A DNA stretch of 40,113 nucleotides from Geminicoccaceae bacterium (GCA_020446525.1 JAGREO010000004.1:1-40113), one strand, 5' to 3'. Counted from the stretch's first letter, positions 24,132-33,103 are shown. Notes: generated by a model from the letters alone, not told the origin. Program-made: numbers and translations.

Positions 24132-25643
24132 CTACGAGCGAGGCGTGCCGCAGCGAACCCGGCCCGATCGCGCGTGGGCTTCCACGCGGTGGGCGAGGCG
24201 GGTGATGCCTTCGGGGATGCGGGCGGGGGGGATGGAGGAGAAGCCGAGGCGAAAGAAGCGGCAGGGTGCGGCGGGGCCGGCGAAGAAGGGGGCGCCGGAT
24301 TCGATCAGCACGCCGTCTTCGCGCAGTTCCTGGGCCAGGGCCGTCGCATCGAGGCCCGGCGGGCCTTCGAGCCAGAGGCTGGTGCCGCCGAAGCGGGAGG
24401 AGCCGGCGATCTTCAGCCCGGTGCGATCGAGCGCCTCGATCATCGTCGTATAGCGCTCGTGGAAGGCGTCGCGCATCCGGCGGATCAGCGCGTCGTAGGA
24501 GCCCCTAGCGAGGAAATGGGCGACGGTGCGCTGCAGGTGTCCCGGCGGATGGCGCAGCATCAGCGCGCGCATCGCCCGGGCCTCGGCGATCAGCGGTGCG
24601 GGGCCGACCAGATAGCCCAGGCGCAGGCCGGGAAAGAGCGATTTCGAGAAGCTGCCGACATAGATGACGCGGCCCCGCCGATCGAGCGACTTGAGCGCCG
24701 GCGACGGGGGGGCGAGAAAGCTCATCTCGAACTCGTAATCGTCCTCGACGATGACGAAGTCGCGGGCATCGGCGGCTTCGAGCAACTGCCGGCGGCGCTG
24801 CAGCGGCATGGTGACGGTGGTCGGCGCCTGATGGCTGGGCGTGACGACGAGCACGTCCAGCCGGGCGGGCAGCGATGCGGGCGGCAGGCCCTCCGCGTCG
24901 ACGTCGACCGCCGATACCGCGGCACCGCTCAGATGCAGGGCGCCGGCGATGTCGGGATGGCCCGGATTCTCGTGCGCCGCCCGGCGTTCCGGCCCGAGCA
25001 GCAGAGCCGTGGCGATCCAGAGCGCGTTCTGTGCGCCCAGCGTCACCAGCACCTCCTCCGGCTTCGCCTCGATGCCGCGCAGCGGCAGGCCGTGCGAGCG
25101 GATGTGGTCGACCAGCATCGGGTCGTCGGCGGCCGCGGCGTCGCTCGCCATCTCCTCGAAGTCGCGCCGCGCCAGCGCCATGCGCGAGCATTCCCGCCAT
25201 TCCGCCAGATCGAACAGGCTCATGTCCATCTGACCGTAGAGGAACGGGTAGGGATAGCGCTGCCAGTCGAACGGCTTGACGATCGGCCGGTGCAAGTGCC
25301 CCGCACGTCGCAGGCGTGCATGCCAGTCGACGCCCGCACCCTCGGCCGCTGTCGCCGCTCCGGCCGGACCCAGCGGCCTGCCGCGGTCGGCCACCCGATG
25401 GGCGCTGCGGGCGGCCGCCTCGAGATAGCCCTGCGCGCCGAGCTCCTGATATGCGAGGGTCACGGTGGTGCGTGAGATGTGCAGGTAGTCCGCCAGCCGG
25501 CGGGTCGAGGGCAGCCGGTCGCCCGGGCGTATCTGCCCCGTCAGGATGGCGGCGACGACCCTCTCGCGGAGCTGCGCCTGAAGATTGGCTCCGCTCCCGT
25601 GGCGCAGGAAGAAGATCTCCGGTGCAACGCTCGAGGCGCGCAT
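24132..25643 (-). CDS. tauR: TauR-like MocR-family regulator of taurine genes
   Basis: A 503-residue MocR regulator: an N-terminal GntR winged helix-turn-helix (LPSTRRLADYLHISRTTVTLAYQEL split near 44-69) fused to a type I aminotransferase-like domain with PLP lysine K334 (SFSKSLFPGLRLGY) and the EDDYEFE segment. TauR of Rhodobacter capsulatus is such a protein and activates taurine genes. The ATG at 25643 has GGGAGG six bases ahead. The gene is divergent from tauK, and three CTGG-led repeats lie between them. PLP or a taurine-PLP adduct is probably the signal, by analogy. The name rests on family plus context. Confidence 0.88.
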   Translation of the reverse strand: MRASSVAPEIFFLRHGSGANLQAQLRERVVAAILTGQIRPGDRLPSTRRLADYLHISRTTVTLAYQELGAQGYLEAAARSAHRVADRGRPLGPAGAATAAEGAGVDWHARLRRAGHLHRPIVKPFDWQRYPYPFLYGQMDMSLFDLAEWRECSRMALARRDFEEMASDAAAADDPMLVDHIRSHGLPLRGIEAKPEEVLVTLGAQNALWIATALLLGPERRAAHENPGHPDIAGALHLSGAAVSAVDVDAEGLPPASLPARLDVLVVTPSHQAPTTVTMPLQRRRQLLEAADARDFVIVEDDYEFEMSFLAPPSPALKSLDRRGRVIYVGSFSKSLFPGLRLGYLVGPAPLIAEARAMRALMLRHPPGHLQRTVAHFLARGSYDALIRRMRDAFHERYTTMIEALDRTGLKIAGSSRFGGTSLWLEGPPGLDATALAQELREDGVLIESGAPFFAGPAAPCRFFRLGFSSIPPARIPEGITRLAHRVEAHARSGRVRCGTPRS

Positions 25644-25653
25644 GCGAGGCCTC

Positions 25654-25708
25654 CCGAACTGGCCGAACCCGCCGAACTGGCCTTATCGATTCTTCCATCT
25701 GGATATAC
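25654..25708. promoter_or_regulatory. Probable TauR operator: CTGG-led direct repeats
   Basis: CCGAACTGGCC occurs twice (25654-25664, 25672-25682), 18 bases apart. Reading from CTGG, three units appear: CTGGCCGAAC at 25659, CTGGCCTTAT at 25677, CTGGATATAC at 25699. These resemble the direct repeat CTGGACYTAA that I recall for TauR of R. capsulatus. The repeats begin 11 bases before the tauR start codon, so the site could also control tauR itself. Confidence 0.55.
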
Positions 25709-25807
25709 GGCGAAAATCCATCCTCGTGTAGTCAAAGCCGTGTCAGCGGCATCGGAGTTCGCCGAGCCGCGCAAGTTCGAGAGCAACGAAATCGGGAGAG
25801 GTCGACG

Positions 25808-26839
25808 ATGATCGCCAAACGAAACCTTCTCAAGTCGGCGGCGTGCGCGCTCGCCATCCTGGCCGCCGGCACGCTCGGCGCCGGCAGTGTCGAGGCGCAG
25901 ACGACCTTCAAGATGGCGCTCGGTGATGCCGCAGGCGGCACCCAGGACGCGGCCGGCAAGAAGTTCGCGGAGGAGCTCGGCTCCCTGACCGACGGTCAGG
26001 TTAAGGTGCAGATGTTCCACAACGGTCAGCTCGGCAGCGAGCAGGACACCGTCAACGATGCCGCCATGGGTCTGCTCGATTTCTCCGTGCTGGCGATCAA
26101 CAACATCACGCCCTTCTCGCCGACGGTGGGCGTGCTGACGCTGCCCTACATGATGCTCAGCCTCGACGACGCGGTGAAGCTGACCCAGGGAGAGATCGGC
26201 CAGCAGCTCGTCGAGAACACCATCGAGGATGCGGGTGTGCGCATCATCGCCTGGTCCTATGCCGGATTTCGCGTACTCTCGAATTCCAAGCACCCGGTCA
26301 AGACCGTCGAAGACCTTCAGGATCTCGTCATTCGTGTGCCCAAGAACGAGATCATGATCGCGACCTACCAGTCCTGGGGCAACAATCCGACGCCGATGGC
26401 TTGGTCGGAGACCTTCGCCGCCCTGCAGCAGGGTGTCGTCGACGGTCAGGACACGCCCTACATCACCATCTATGCGATGAACTTCCAGGAAGTGCAGAAG
26501 TACATCACCGAGTTGCGCTATCTCTTCCTGCTGGAGCCGATCGTCATCAGCGAGCAGATCTTCCAGGAGCAGTCGGAGGACGTGCAACAGGCGATCCTCG
26601 ACGCCGGCAAGGCGGCGACCGAGTATAGCGCCCAGTACCTCACCGAGACCGAGGCTTCGATCAAGCAGAAGCTGACGGATGCCGGCATGCAGATCGACGA
26701 GCCGGCCGACGACGAGAAGGCCTTTATCGACGCGGCGACCAACGCTGTGTGGCCGCAATTCTACGACAGCGTCGGCGGCAAGGAGAAGGTCGACGAGGCG
26801 CTGACCGCGCTCGGCCGGGAATCGCCGGTCAAGGAGTGA
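25808..26839 (+). CDS. tauK: TRAP transporter substrate-binding protein, taurine
   Basis: A 343-residue DctP-type periplasmic binding protein. A signal peptide (1-30, ending GAGSVEA) precedes the two-lobe fold, with VIRVPKNEIM containing the conserved substrate-binding arginine and FAALQQGVVDGQDTP, the DctP signature. It should bind taurine and deliver it to TauLM. ATG 25808 is preceded by GGGAGAGG. It is the first gene of the operon divergent from tauR. A hairpin separates it from the permease genes and could raise its expression over theirs. Confidence 0.9.
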   Translation: MIAKRNLLKSAACALAILAAGTLGAGSVEAQTTFKMALGDAAGGTQDAAGKKFAEELGSLTDGQVKVQMFHNGQLGSEQDTVNDAAMGLLDFSVLAINNITPFSPTVGVLTLPYMMLSLDDAVKLTQGEIGQQLVENTIEDAGVRIIAWSYAGFRVLSNSKHPVKTVEDLQDLVIRVPKNEIMIATYQSWGNNPTPMAWSETFAALQQGVVDGQDTPYITIYAMNFQEVQKYITELRYLFLLEPIVISEQIFQEQSEDVQQAILDAGKAATEYSAQYLTETEASIKQKLTDAGMQIDEPADDEKAFIDAATNAVWPQFYDSVGGKEKVDEALTALGRESPVKE

Positions 26840-26850
26840 GCCCGCGGGTC

Positions 26851-26872
26851 GGGCCGCTCCGAAGAGCGGTCC
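26851..26872 (+). repeat. Hairpin between tauK and tauL
   Basis: GGGCCGCTC pairs with GAGCGGTCC across a CGAA tetraloop (one G·T pair), 12 bases after the tauK stop. No T run follows. Such hairpins often protect the 3' end of binding-protein mRNA and lower expression of the permease genes. Confidence 0.55.
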
Positions 26873-26947
26873 GGCCCCGCCCGCCTGCGCCGACGAGGAG
26901 ACCCCTGCGCCGACGATCGAAACAAGGCCGGGGTGGGAGGAACGTAC

Positions 26948-27469
26948 GTGACGCATTTCTGGAACAACATCGAAAGCTACATCTGCCGCACGCTGCTGGC
27001 GACTTTCGTCCTGCTGCTGTTTGCGCAGATCATCAGTCGTGAAGTGTTCGAGCACTCGATTCCTTGGAGCGAGGAGCTCTCGACCTACATGTTCGTCTGG
27101 TTCGTTTTTTTCGGCGCGAGCTATGCCGCCAAGCTGGGTGCGCACAACCGCGTCACCTTCCAGTTCAAGATGCTGCCCCGGCGGGCGGTCTACTGGATCG
27201 AGGGCGTGGCCGATCTGATCTGGCTCGCCTTCAACGTCTACTTCGTCTACCTCTCGACCAGCTTCATCTTGTCGATGAACAAATTCGTCAAATCGCAGAC
27301 GCTCGGCGTTCACATGAGCTGGTTCTACTGGGTGCTGCCGATCGCCTTCACGCTGATGTCGATCCGCATCGTCCAGGTCAATTATCTGCGCCTGGTGAAG
27401 GACATCGACGTCCGCGATCCCGACGAGGTGCAGCGCGACGAAATTCTGCACGACAGCGCCAAGGCCTGA
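26948..27469 (+). CDS. tauL: TRAP transporter small permease, taurine
   Basis: A 173-residue DctQ-type membrane protein with four predicted helices and the PWSEELSTYMFVWFVFFGAS segment typical of the family. GTG 26948 is chosen because GGGAGG ends seven bases upstream; the earlier GTG at 26933 overlaps that site. It forms the membrane part with TauM. Confidence 0.9.
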   Translation: MTHFWNNIESYICRTLLATFVLLLFAQIISREVFEHSIPWSEELSTYMFVWFVFFGASYAAKLGAHNRVTFQFKMLPRRAVYWIEGVADLIWLAFNVYFVYLSTSFILSMNKFVKSQTLGVHMSWFYWVLPIAFTLMSIRIVQVNYLRLVKDIDVRDPDEVQRDEILHDSAKA

Positions 27470-27511
27470 TCGACCAACGACAATCAAGAAGAGTTTGGGG
27501 AACGCGCCGCC

Positions 27512-28849
27512 ATGGATTCGGTCGTTGAAGTTCTTTTCGGAGCCTTTCTGCTCCTGCTCGCCATCGGTGCGCCGATCACGGTCGCGCTGGGCGTCTCGGG
27601 GCTCGCCGCCTTCATGTTCCTGGGCGACAATCCGATCAAGATCGTGCAGATCGCCTTTCGCTCGGTCGGCAACTTCCCGCTGATGGCGCTGCCGGCCTTC
27701 ATCCTCGCCGGCGCCCTGATGGAGGCAGCCGGCATCTCGCGGCGACTGGTGACGCTGGCCGAGAGCCTGGCCGGCCCATTCACCGGCGGCCTCGGCGTGG
27801 CCACGGTCTTCGCCTGCCTCTTTTTCGGCGCGATCTCCGGCTCGGGTCCGGCGACCACCGCGGCCGTCGGCATGCTGATGATCCCGGCCATGACGGCGCG
27901 CGGTTACGACAAGGGCTATGCCGGCTCGCTCACCGCGTCGTCGGGCTCGCTCGGCATCATCATTCCGCCCTCGATCCCGATGGTCATCTTCGGCATCGCT
28001 GGGCTCGGCATGCAGCCGCCGCCTGCGGCGATCGAGAAGTTCGGCACCTTCGCCTCGCTTTCGATCTCCAAGCTGTTCATCGCCGGCTTCGTTCCGGGCA
28101 TGCTGATCTCGGGCGCGCTGTTGATCATGAACTATTATCTCTCGAAGAAGCGCGGCTATACCGGCAGCGATGAGAGCTGGTCGTTCCGCGGTGTGCTCTG
28201 CGCGCTCTACAAGGGTTTCTGGTCGGTGCTGGCACCCCTGGTCATCCTGGGTGGCATCTATACCGGCTTCTTCACGCCGACCGAGGCGGCCATCGTCGCC
28301 ATCTTCTACACCCTCTTCGTCGGCTTCGCGATCCATCGCGAGTTGAGCTTCTCCGACATCGGCCGCTCGCTCGAGACCACCACCTGGATCACCGGCCGCG
28401 TGCTGCTGATCCTCTTCACCGCCACCGTCTTCGGCCGGCTGCTGGTGGAGAACCGGATCCCGGCGATCATCGCCGAAGGTCTGCTCTCGCTCACCGACAG
28501 CCTCTATCTCATCTGGGCGCTGATCATCTTCTTCCTGCTGTTCGTCGGCATGTTCATGGAGACGCTGGCGACGATCCTGATCCTGACGCCGGTGCTGCTG
28601 CCGGTGGCCTACAATCTGGGCATCGATCCGACCCACTTCGGCGTGGTCATGGTCTGCTGCCTGGCGATCGGTTTCCAGACGCCGCCTCTGGGTGAGAACC
28701 TGTTCATCGCGTCGGGCATCTCCGGCAGTTCGATCGAGGAACTCTCCCTCAAGGCGCTGCCGTTCGCCGCGATCAACATCATCGCCGTCTTCCTGATCGC
28801 CTACGTGCCGGTGCTCAGCCTATGGCTGCCCCAACTCTTCGGCTACTGA
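27512..28849 (+). CDS. tauM: TRAP transporter large permease, taurine
   Basis: A 445-residue DctM-type protein with about 12-13 membrane segments. It has FFGAISGSGPATTAAVG, SGSLGIIIPPSIPMVIFGI and the later FTPTEAA and PLGENLFIASG, all highly conserved in TRAP large subunits. It drives taurine import using an ion gradient, together with TauK and TauL. It sits 42 bases after tauL. Confidence 0.93.
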   Translation: MDSVVEVLFGAFLLLLAIGAPITVALGVSGLAAFMFLGDNPIKIVQIAFRSVGNFPLMALPAFILAGALMEAAGISRRLVTLAESLAGPFTGGLGVATVFACLFFGAISGSGPATTAAVGMLMIPAMTARGYDKGYAGSLTASSGSLGIIIPPSIPMVIFGIAGLGMQPPPAAIEKFGTFASLSISKLFIAGFVPGMLISGALLIMNYYLSKKRGYTGSDESWSFRGVLCALYKGFWSVLAPLVILGGIYTGFFTPTEAAIVAIFYTLFVGFAIHRELSFSDIGRSLETTTWITGRVLLILFTATVFGRLLVENRIPAIIAEGLLSLTDSLYLIWALIIFFLLFVGMFMETLATILILTPVLLPVAYNLGIDPTHFGVVMVCCLAIGFQTPPLGENLFIASGISGSSIEELSLKALPFAAINIIAVFLIAYVPVLSLWLPQLFGY

Positions 28850-28877
28850 AGTTCTCCCTCATCGAGGATCCACGTCG

Positions 28878-29369
28878 ATGCTCCCGCAGATCAAGCACAT
28901 CCTCTTCGCCACCGACTTCAGCCGCAACGCCTGCGAGGCGGCGAAGCATGCCGCGGGCCTGGCGCTGGCCACCGGTGCTTCGGTGCACGTGCTGCACGTC
29001 GTCGAGCCGCTCTCGGAGGACGCCCGCTTCGCGCTCATGGCCTTCATCCAGGATCCCAAGCTTCGCCACCAAGCGCTCGAGAATCGAACGCAAGCGGCCC
29101 GGGCGATGGTGGCACAGCGCGAGGAGCAGTTCTGGGCCACGTTGGACCAGGAGCAGAAGGCGGTGCGCGAGCGCATGGGCGAGCTCGAGGTGGTGGAGGG
29201 CTTTCCGCCGCACGAGATCCTCGAGCGCGCCAACGGCGGCCGCTACGACATGCTGGTCATGGGCGGCCACGAGCACGGCATCAGCCATTCCTTCATGGGC
29301 GACACCGCCAAGCGGGTCTTGAGAAGGGTCACGATCCCGACCCTGATCGTTCCCCGCGGTCACGCCTGA
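28878..29369 (+). CDS. uspA: Universal stress protein family
   Basis: A 163-residue UspA-fold protein: HILFATDFSRNACEAAKHAAGLA at the N-terminus and a C-terminal DMLVMGGHEHGISHSFMGDTAKRVLRRVTIPTLIVP, split here by family motifs. The ATP-binding G-x2-G-x9-G(S/T) pattern is altered (GD instead of GS), so nucleotide binding is uncertain. A UspA gene at this place, between tauM and tauX, is described for taurine clusters in Rhodobacter and relatives; its task there is not known. Confidence 0.87.
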   Translation: MLPQIKHILFATDFSRNACEAAKHAAGLALATGASVHVLHVVEPLSEDARFALMAFIQDPKLRHQALENRTQAARAMVAQREEQFWATLDQEQKAVRERMGELEVVEGFPPHEILERANGGRYDMLVMGGHEHGISHSFMGDTAKRVLRRVTIPTLIVPRGHA

Positions 29370-29394
29370 CACATCGAGAAAGAGGAGAAAAACG

Positions 29395-29781
29395 ATGGGC
29401 AAGCAGCTCACCGAGCAGGATCTGATCGACACCTTCGACGCCTTCAACCGCCACGACATCGACGCGGTGATGAAGCATTTCGCCGACGATTGCGTCTTCT
29501 ATACGGTCGCCGGCAACGAGGTCTATGGCGGCAAGGTCGAGGGCAAGGACGCCATCGCCAAGGCCTTTTCCTCGGTCTGGCAGACCATGAAGGATGCCCG
29601 CTGGGACCATCGCAACCACTTCGTCAAGGGCGACCGCGCCGTCTCGGAGTGGACCTTCTCCGGCACCAACCCAGACGGCAGCCGGATCGAGGCAGAGGGC
29701 GCCGACCTCTTCACGCTGCGGGACGGAAAGTTCGTCGTCAAGCAGGCGCTGCGCAAACAGAGGCCACCCATCACGAAGTAA
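29395..29781 (+). CDS. tauX: Taurine dehydrogenase small subunit, SnoaL-like
   Basis: A 128-residue protein of the SnoaL/NTF2-like fold (DLIDTFDAFNRHDIDAVMKHF, GKDAIAKAF). In the taurine dehydrogenase of Paracoccus and Rhodobacter, TauX is the small partner of the flavoprotein TauY. Size and position directly before tauY match. AGGAG lies nine bases before ATG 29395. The exact contribution to catalysis is unclear; it may be structural. The name rests on context and fold. Confidence 0.82.
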   Translation: MGKQLTEQDLIDTFDAFNRHDIDAVMKHFADDCVFYTVAGNEVYGGKVEGKDAIAKAFSSVWQTMKDARWDHRNHFVKGDRAVSEWTFSGTNPDGSRIEAEGADLFTLRDGKFVVKQALRKQRPPITK

Positions 29782-29822
29782 TTCGGATGGATTGACGCCT
29801 CTCACATTGTCGGACACCAACC

Positions 29823-31223
29823 ATGGACCAGCCACTTCGGCCGCGGCACTGGCCGCGTGCGAGCTATGATCCGCACTACGACCCGCTCGTCGATGCGGGC
29901 CCCGGACACAATCGCGACTATGCACCCACCTACTGGATCGGCACCGCCGGGCCGGCGCCCGTCGACGACGGTCCGATCTCCGGCGACACCGACGCCGACG
30001 TCGTCGTCATCGGCTCGGGCTATACCGGGCTGTCGTGCGCCATCCATCTGGCCAAGGAGCACGGCATCAAGGCGCGTGTGCTCGAGGCCAACACGGTGGC
30101 CTGGGGCTGCTCGACCCGCAACGGCGGTCAGGCACAGATCTCCTCGGGCCGGCTCAAGCGCTCACAATGGATCGAGCGCTGGGGTGTCGACGTGGCCAAG
30201 AAGATGCACGTCGAGATCTGCGAGGCGTTCGATCTCTTTCGCGATCTGATCGGCTCGGGCGAGTTCGACTGCGAGCCGCAGGACGGCGGACACTTCTACA
30301 TCGCCCACAAGCCGGGCGTCATGCCGGTGCTCGAGAAGGAGACAAAGCTTCTCAACGAGACTTTCGGCTACGGAGCTCGGATGGTCTCGCGCGAGGAACT
30401 GCACGAGAATCACGTGCGTGATCAGGAAGCCGCCGGCGCGGTCCACGAGCCGGACGGCATCGGCGTGCACGCCGCCAAGCTCGCCTTCGGTTACCAGAAC
30501 CTGGCGCGCAAGCTCGGCGCGAAGATTCATCCGGGCAGCCCGGTGATGGGTTGGAAGACGGTGGGCGGCGTGCATCATCTGACGACGCCCGGCGGTACCG
30601 TGCGCGCCAAGGCGGTGGCCATCGCTACGGCCGGCTACACGCCCGAGGGCCTGACCAGCTATACCAACCACCGGCTGATGCCGATCCTCTCCAACTCGAT
30701 CGTCACCAGGCCGCTGGACGAGGCGGAGAAGGAGGCCTGCGGCTTCACGACCCGCTCACCGCTCACCGACACCCGCACGCTCCGGCACTATTACCGCTTC
30801 TTGCCGGACGACCGGGTGCAGATCGGTTCGCGCAGCGCCGTGACCGGCAAGGATGCGGAGAATCCAAGGCACCTGGCGCTGCTGCAGGAAGGGCTCTACC
30901 GCAAGTTCCCGGCCCTGCGCGACATCGATCTGGACTATTCCTGGTGGGGCTGGGTCGATGTCTCGCACGACATGATGCCGCGCATTTTCCAACCCGATCC
31001 CGAGCAGACGATCTTCTACGCCATGGGCTATGGCGGCAACGGCGTCATGTATTCCGCCCAGGCCGGCCGGCGGATGGCGCAGATGGTCGCCGGCAAGGGG
31101 CAGGGTCTCGACCTGCCGATCTTCACCTCGCAACTGCCGAGCCACGGCATCCTGACGCCGTTTCGGCGCATGGGCCAGCGCTTCATGTACGTCTGGTATC
31201 ACATCCGCGACGAGCGGCTTTGA
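29823..31223 (+). CDS. tauY: Taurine dehydrogenase large subunit (FAD-dependent oxidoreductase)
   Basis: A 466-residue DAO-family flavoprotein. After an N-terminal extension of about 55 residues it has DVVVIGSGYTGLSCAIHLA for FAD binding, WGCSTRNGGQAQ, and a C-terminal GYGGNGVMYSAQAGRRMAQMV that completes the FAD site. With TauX it oxidatively deaminates taurine to sulfoacetaldehyde and ammonium, passing electrons to the respiratory chain. No transaminase alternative (tpa) is present here. The gene is followed by xsc, which consumes the product. Confidence 0.88.
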   Translation: MDQPLRPRHWPRASYDPHYDPLVDAGPGHNRDYAPTYWIGTAGPAPVDDGPISGDTDADVVVIGSGYTGLSCAIHLAKEHGIKARVLEANTVAWGCSTRNGGQAQISSGRLKRSQWIERWGVDVAKKMHVEICEAFDLFRDLIGSGEFDCEPQDGGHFYIAHKPGVMPVLEKETKLLNETFGYGARMVSREELHENHVRDQEAAGAVHEPDGIGVHAAKLAFGYQNLARKLGAKIHPGSPVMGWKTVGGVHHLTTPGGTVRAKAVAIATAGYTPEGLTSYTNHRLMPILSNSIVTRPLDEAEKEACGFTTRSPLTDTRTLRHYYRFLPDDRVQIGSRSAVTGKDAENPRHLALLQEGLYRKFPALRDIDLDYSWWGWVDVSHDMMPRIFQPDPEQTIFYAMGYGGNGVMYSAQAGRRMAQMVAGKGQGLDLPIFTSQLPSHGILTPFRRMGQRFMYVWYHIRDERL

Positions 31224-31254
31224 CCCCGATCCCTCGAGAATGGAGGAACACGCT

Positions 31255-33033
31255 ATGAAGATGACCACCGAAGAAGCCTTCGTCAAAACCCTGCAGATGC
31301 ACGGCATCGAACATGCCTTCGGCATCATCGGCTCAGCGATGATGGCGATCTCCGACCTGTTCCCGGCTGCCGGGATCAAGTTCTGGGACTGCGCGCACGA
31401 GTGCAGCGGCGGCATGATCGCCGACGGCTACACCCGTGCCACCGGCAAGATGTGCATGGCGATCGCCCAGAACGGCCCCGGCATCACCAACTTCGTGACG
31501 CCGATCAAGACCGCCTACTGGAACCACACGCCGATGCTGCTGGTGACCCCGCAGGCCGCCAACAAGACCATCGGCCAGGGCGGGTTCCAGGAAATGGAAC
31601 AGATGAAGATGTTCGAGGACGTGGTCAGCTATCAGGAGGAGGTGCGTGATCCCTCGCGCATCGCCGAGGTCCTGAACCGCGTGATCGCCAAGGCCTGGCG
31701 TAACAGCGCCCCGGCGCAGATCAACATCCCGCGTGACATGTGGACCCAGGTCATCGACATCGAGCTGCCGCAGATCATCGAGATCGAGCGGCCGGCGGGC
31801 GGCGAGAAGGCCACGAGCGAGGCGGCCGAACTGCTCTCCAAGGCCAAGTTCCCGGTCATCCTCAACGGTGCGGGCGTGGTGCTGGGAAACGCCATCGAGG
31901 AGTCGAAGAAGCTGGCCGAGCGGCTCGACGCGCCGGTCTGCTGCAACTACCAGCACAACGACGCCTTCCCGGGCTCGCATCCGCTCTCGGTCGGTCCCCT
32001 GGGCTACAACGGCTCGAAGGCGGCCATGGAGCTGATCGCCAAGGCCGACGTGATCCTGGCGCTGGGCACGCGGCTCAATCCCTTCTCGACCCTGCCCGGC
32101 TACGGCATCGACTACTGGCCCAAGAACGCCAAGATCATCCAGGTCGACATGAACCCCGACCGCATCGGCCTGACCAAGAAGGTCAGCGTCGCTATCTGCG
32201 GTGATGCGAAGAAGATCGCGACGCAGATTCTCGAAAAGCTCTCGAGCGATGCGGGCGATGCCGGCCGGGAGGAGCGCAAGGCGCTGATCCACAAGACCCG
32301 CTCGTCCTGGCTGCAGGAGCTGTCCTCGATGGACCACGAGGATGACGATCCCGGCACCACCTGGAACGAGCGCGCCCGCAAGCGCGAGCCCGATCGCATG
32401 TCGCCGCGTCAGGCCTGGCGGGCGATCCAGGCGGCGATGCCCGAGGACGTCATCATCTCCTCCGACATCGGCAACAATTGCGCCATCGGCAACGCCTATC
32501 CGACCTTCGAGCACGGCCGCCGCTACCTGGCGCCGGGCCTCTTCGGTCCCTGCGGCTACGGCCTGCCGGCGATCCTCGGCGCCAAGATCGGCCGTCCCGA
32601 TCTGCCGGTGATCGGCTTTGCCGGCGACGGTGCCTTCGGCATCGGCATGAACGAGATGACGGCTTGCGGCCGCAACGACTGGCCGCCGATCACCATGGTC
32701 ATCTTCCGCAACTATCAATGGGGTGCGGAAAAGCGCAACACCACGCTCTGGTTCGACGACAATTTCGTCGGCACCGAGCTCAATGTCGGCGTCAACTATG
32801 CCAAGGTGGCCGAGGGCTGCGGGCTGAAGGGCGTTCAGGTCAAGACGCCCGAGGAGCTGACCGAGGCGCTCAGGACGGCGGTCAAGGAGCAGATGGAGGA
32901 CGGCGTCAACACCTTCATCGAGGTCGTGCTCAATCAGGAGCTGGGCGAGCCGTTCCGCCGCGACGCGATGAAGAAGCCGGTGTCGATCGCCGGCATCGAC
33001 AAGGCCGACATGCGTCCGCAGAAGGCCGCCTGA
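31255..33033 (+). CDS. xsc: Sulfoacetaldehyde acetyltransferase
   Basis: A 592-residue thiamine-diphosphate enzyme. The catalytic glutamate lies in HECSGGMIADGYTRA (about E49) and the ThDP-binding motif GDGAFGIGMNEM is near residue 460. The sequence WGAEKRNTTLWFDDNFVGTEL is characteristic of Xsc rather than acetolactate synthase. It converts sulfoacetaldehyde and phosphate to acetyl phosphate and sulfite, the C-S bond-breaking step. ATG 31255 is preceded by TGGAGGAAC; the 31240 start would place that site inside the gene. Pta, which uses the acetyl phosphate, is two genes downstream. Confidence 0.96.
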   Translation: MKMTTEEAFVKTLQMHGIEHAFGIIGSAMMAISDLFPAAGIKFWDCAHECSGGMIADGYTRATGKMCMAIAQNGPGITNFVTPIKTAYWNHTPMLLVTPQAANKTIGQGGFQEMEQMKMFEDVVSYQEEVRDPSRIAEVLNRVIAKAWRNSAPAQINIPRDMWTQVIDIELPQIIEIERPAGGEKATSEAAELLSKAKFPVILNGAGVVLGNAIEESKKLAERLDAPVCCNYQHNDAFPGSHPLSVGPLGYNGSKAAMELIAKADVILALGTRLNPFSTLPGYGIDYWPKNAKIIQVDMNPDRIGLTKKVSVAICGDAKKIATQILEKLSSDAGDAGREERKALIHKTRSSWLQELSSMDHEDDDPGTTWNERARKREPDRMSPRQAWRAIQAAMPEDVIISSDIGNNCAIGNAYPTFEHGRRYLAPGLFGPCGYGLPAILGAKIGRPDLPVIGFAGDGAFGIGMNEMTACGRNDWPPITMVIFRNYQWGAEKRNTTLWFDDNFVGTELNVGVNYAKVAEGCGLKGVQVKTPEELTEALRTAVKEQMEDGVNTFIEVVLNQELGEPFRRDAMKKPVSIAGIDKADMRPQKAA

Positions 33034-33041
33034 CCACCCGC

Positions 33042-33071
33042 ACCGGGAGCGGCAGGTTCGCCGCTCCCGGT
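33042..33071 (+). terminator. Strong hairpin between xsc and tauZ
   Basis: ACCGGGAGCGGC and GCCGCTCCCGGT form a perfect 12-base stem with a six-base loop, eight bases after the xsc stop. It is followed by pyrimidine-rich CTCTTCTTTCG rather than a clean T run. It could partly terminate transcription or stabilise the xsc mRNA. Confidence 0.55.
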
Positions 33072-33103
33072 CTCTTCTTTCGTTTCGGTTCGGAGCTTGC
33101 GTC

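Noticed and set aside
27104-27112. Run of T in tauL resembling a terminator tail
   Set aside because: It encodes Val-Phe-Phe within a conserved membrane helix and has no preceding stem.
25541-28636. 1031-codon open frame on the minus strand
   Set aside because: It lies antisense to tauK, tauL and tauM, which are clear TRAP genes, and its translation is His/Arg/Asp-rich without any domain. High GC at third positions removes stop codons on the opposite strand.
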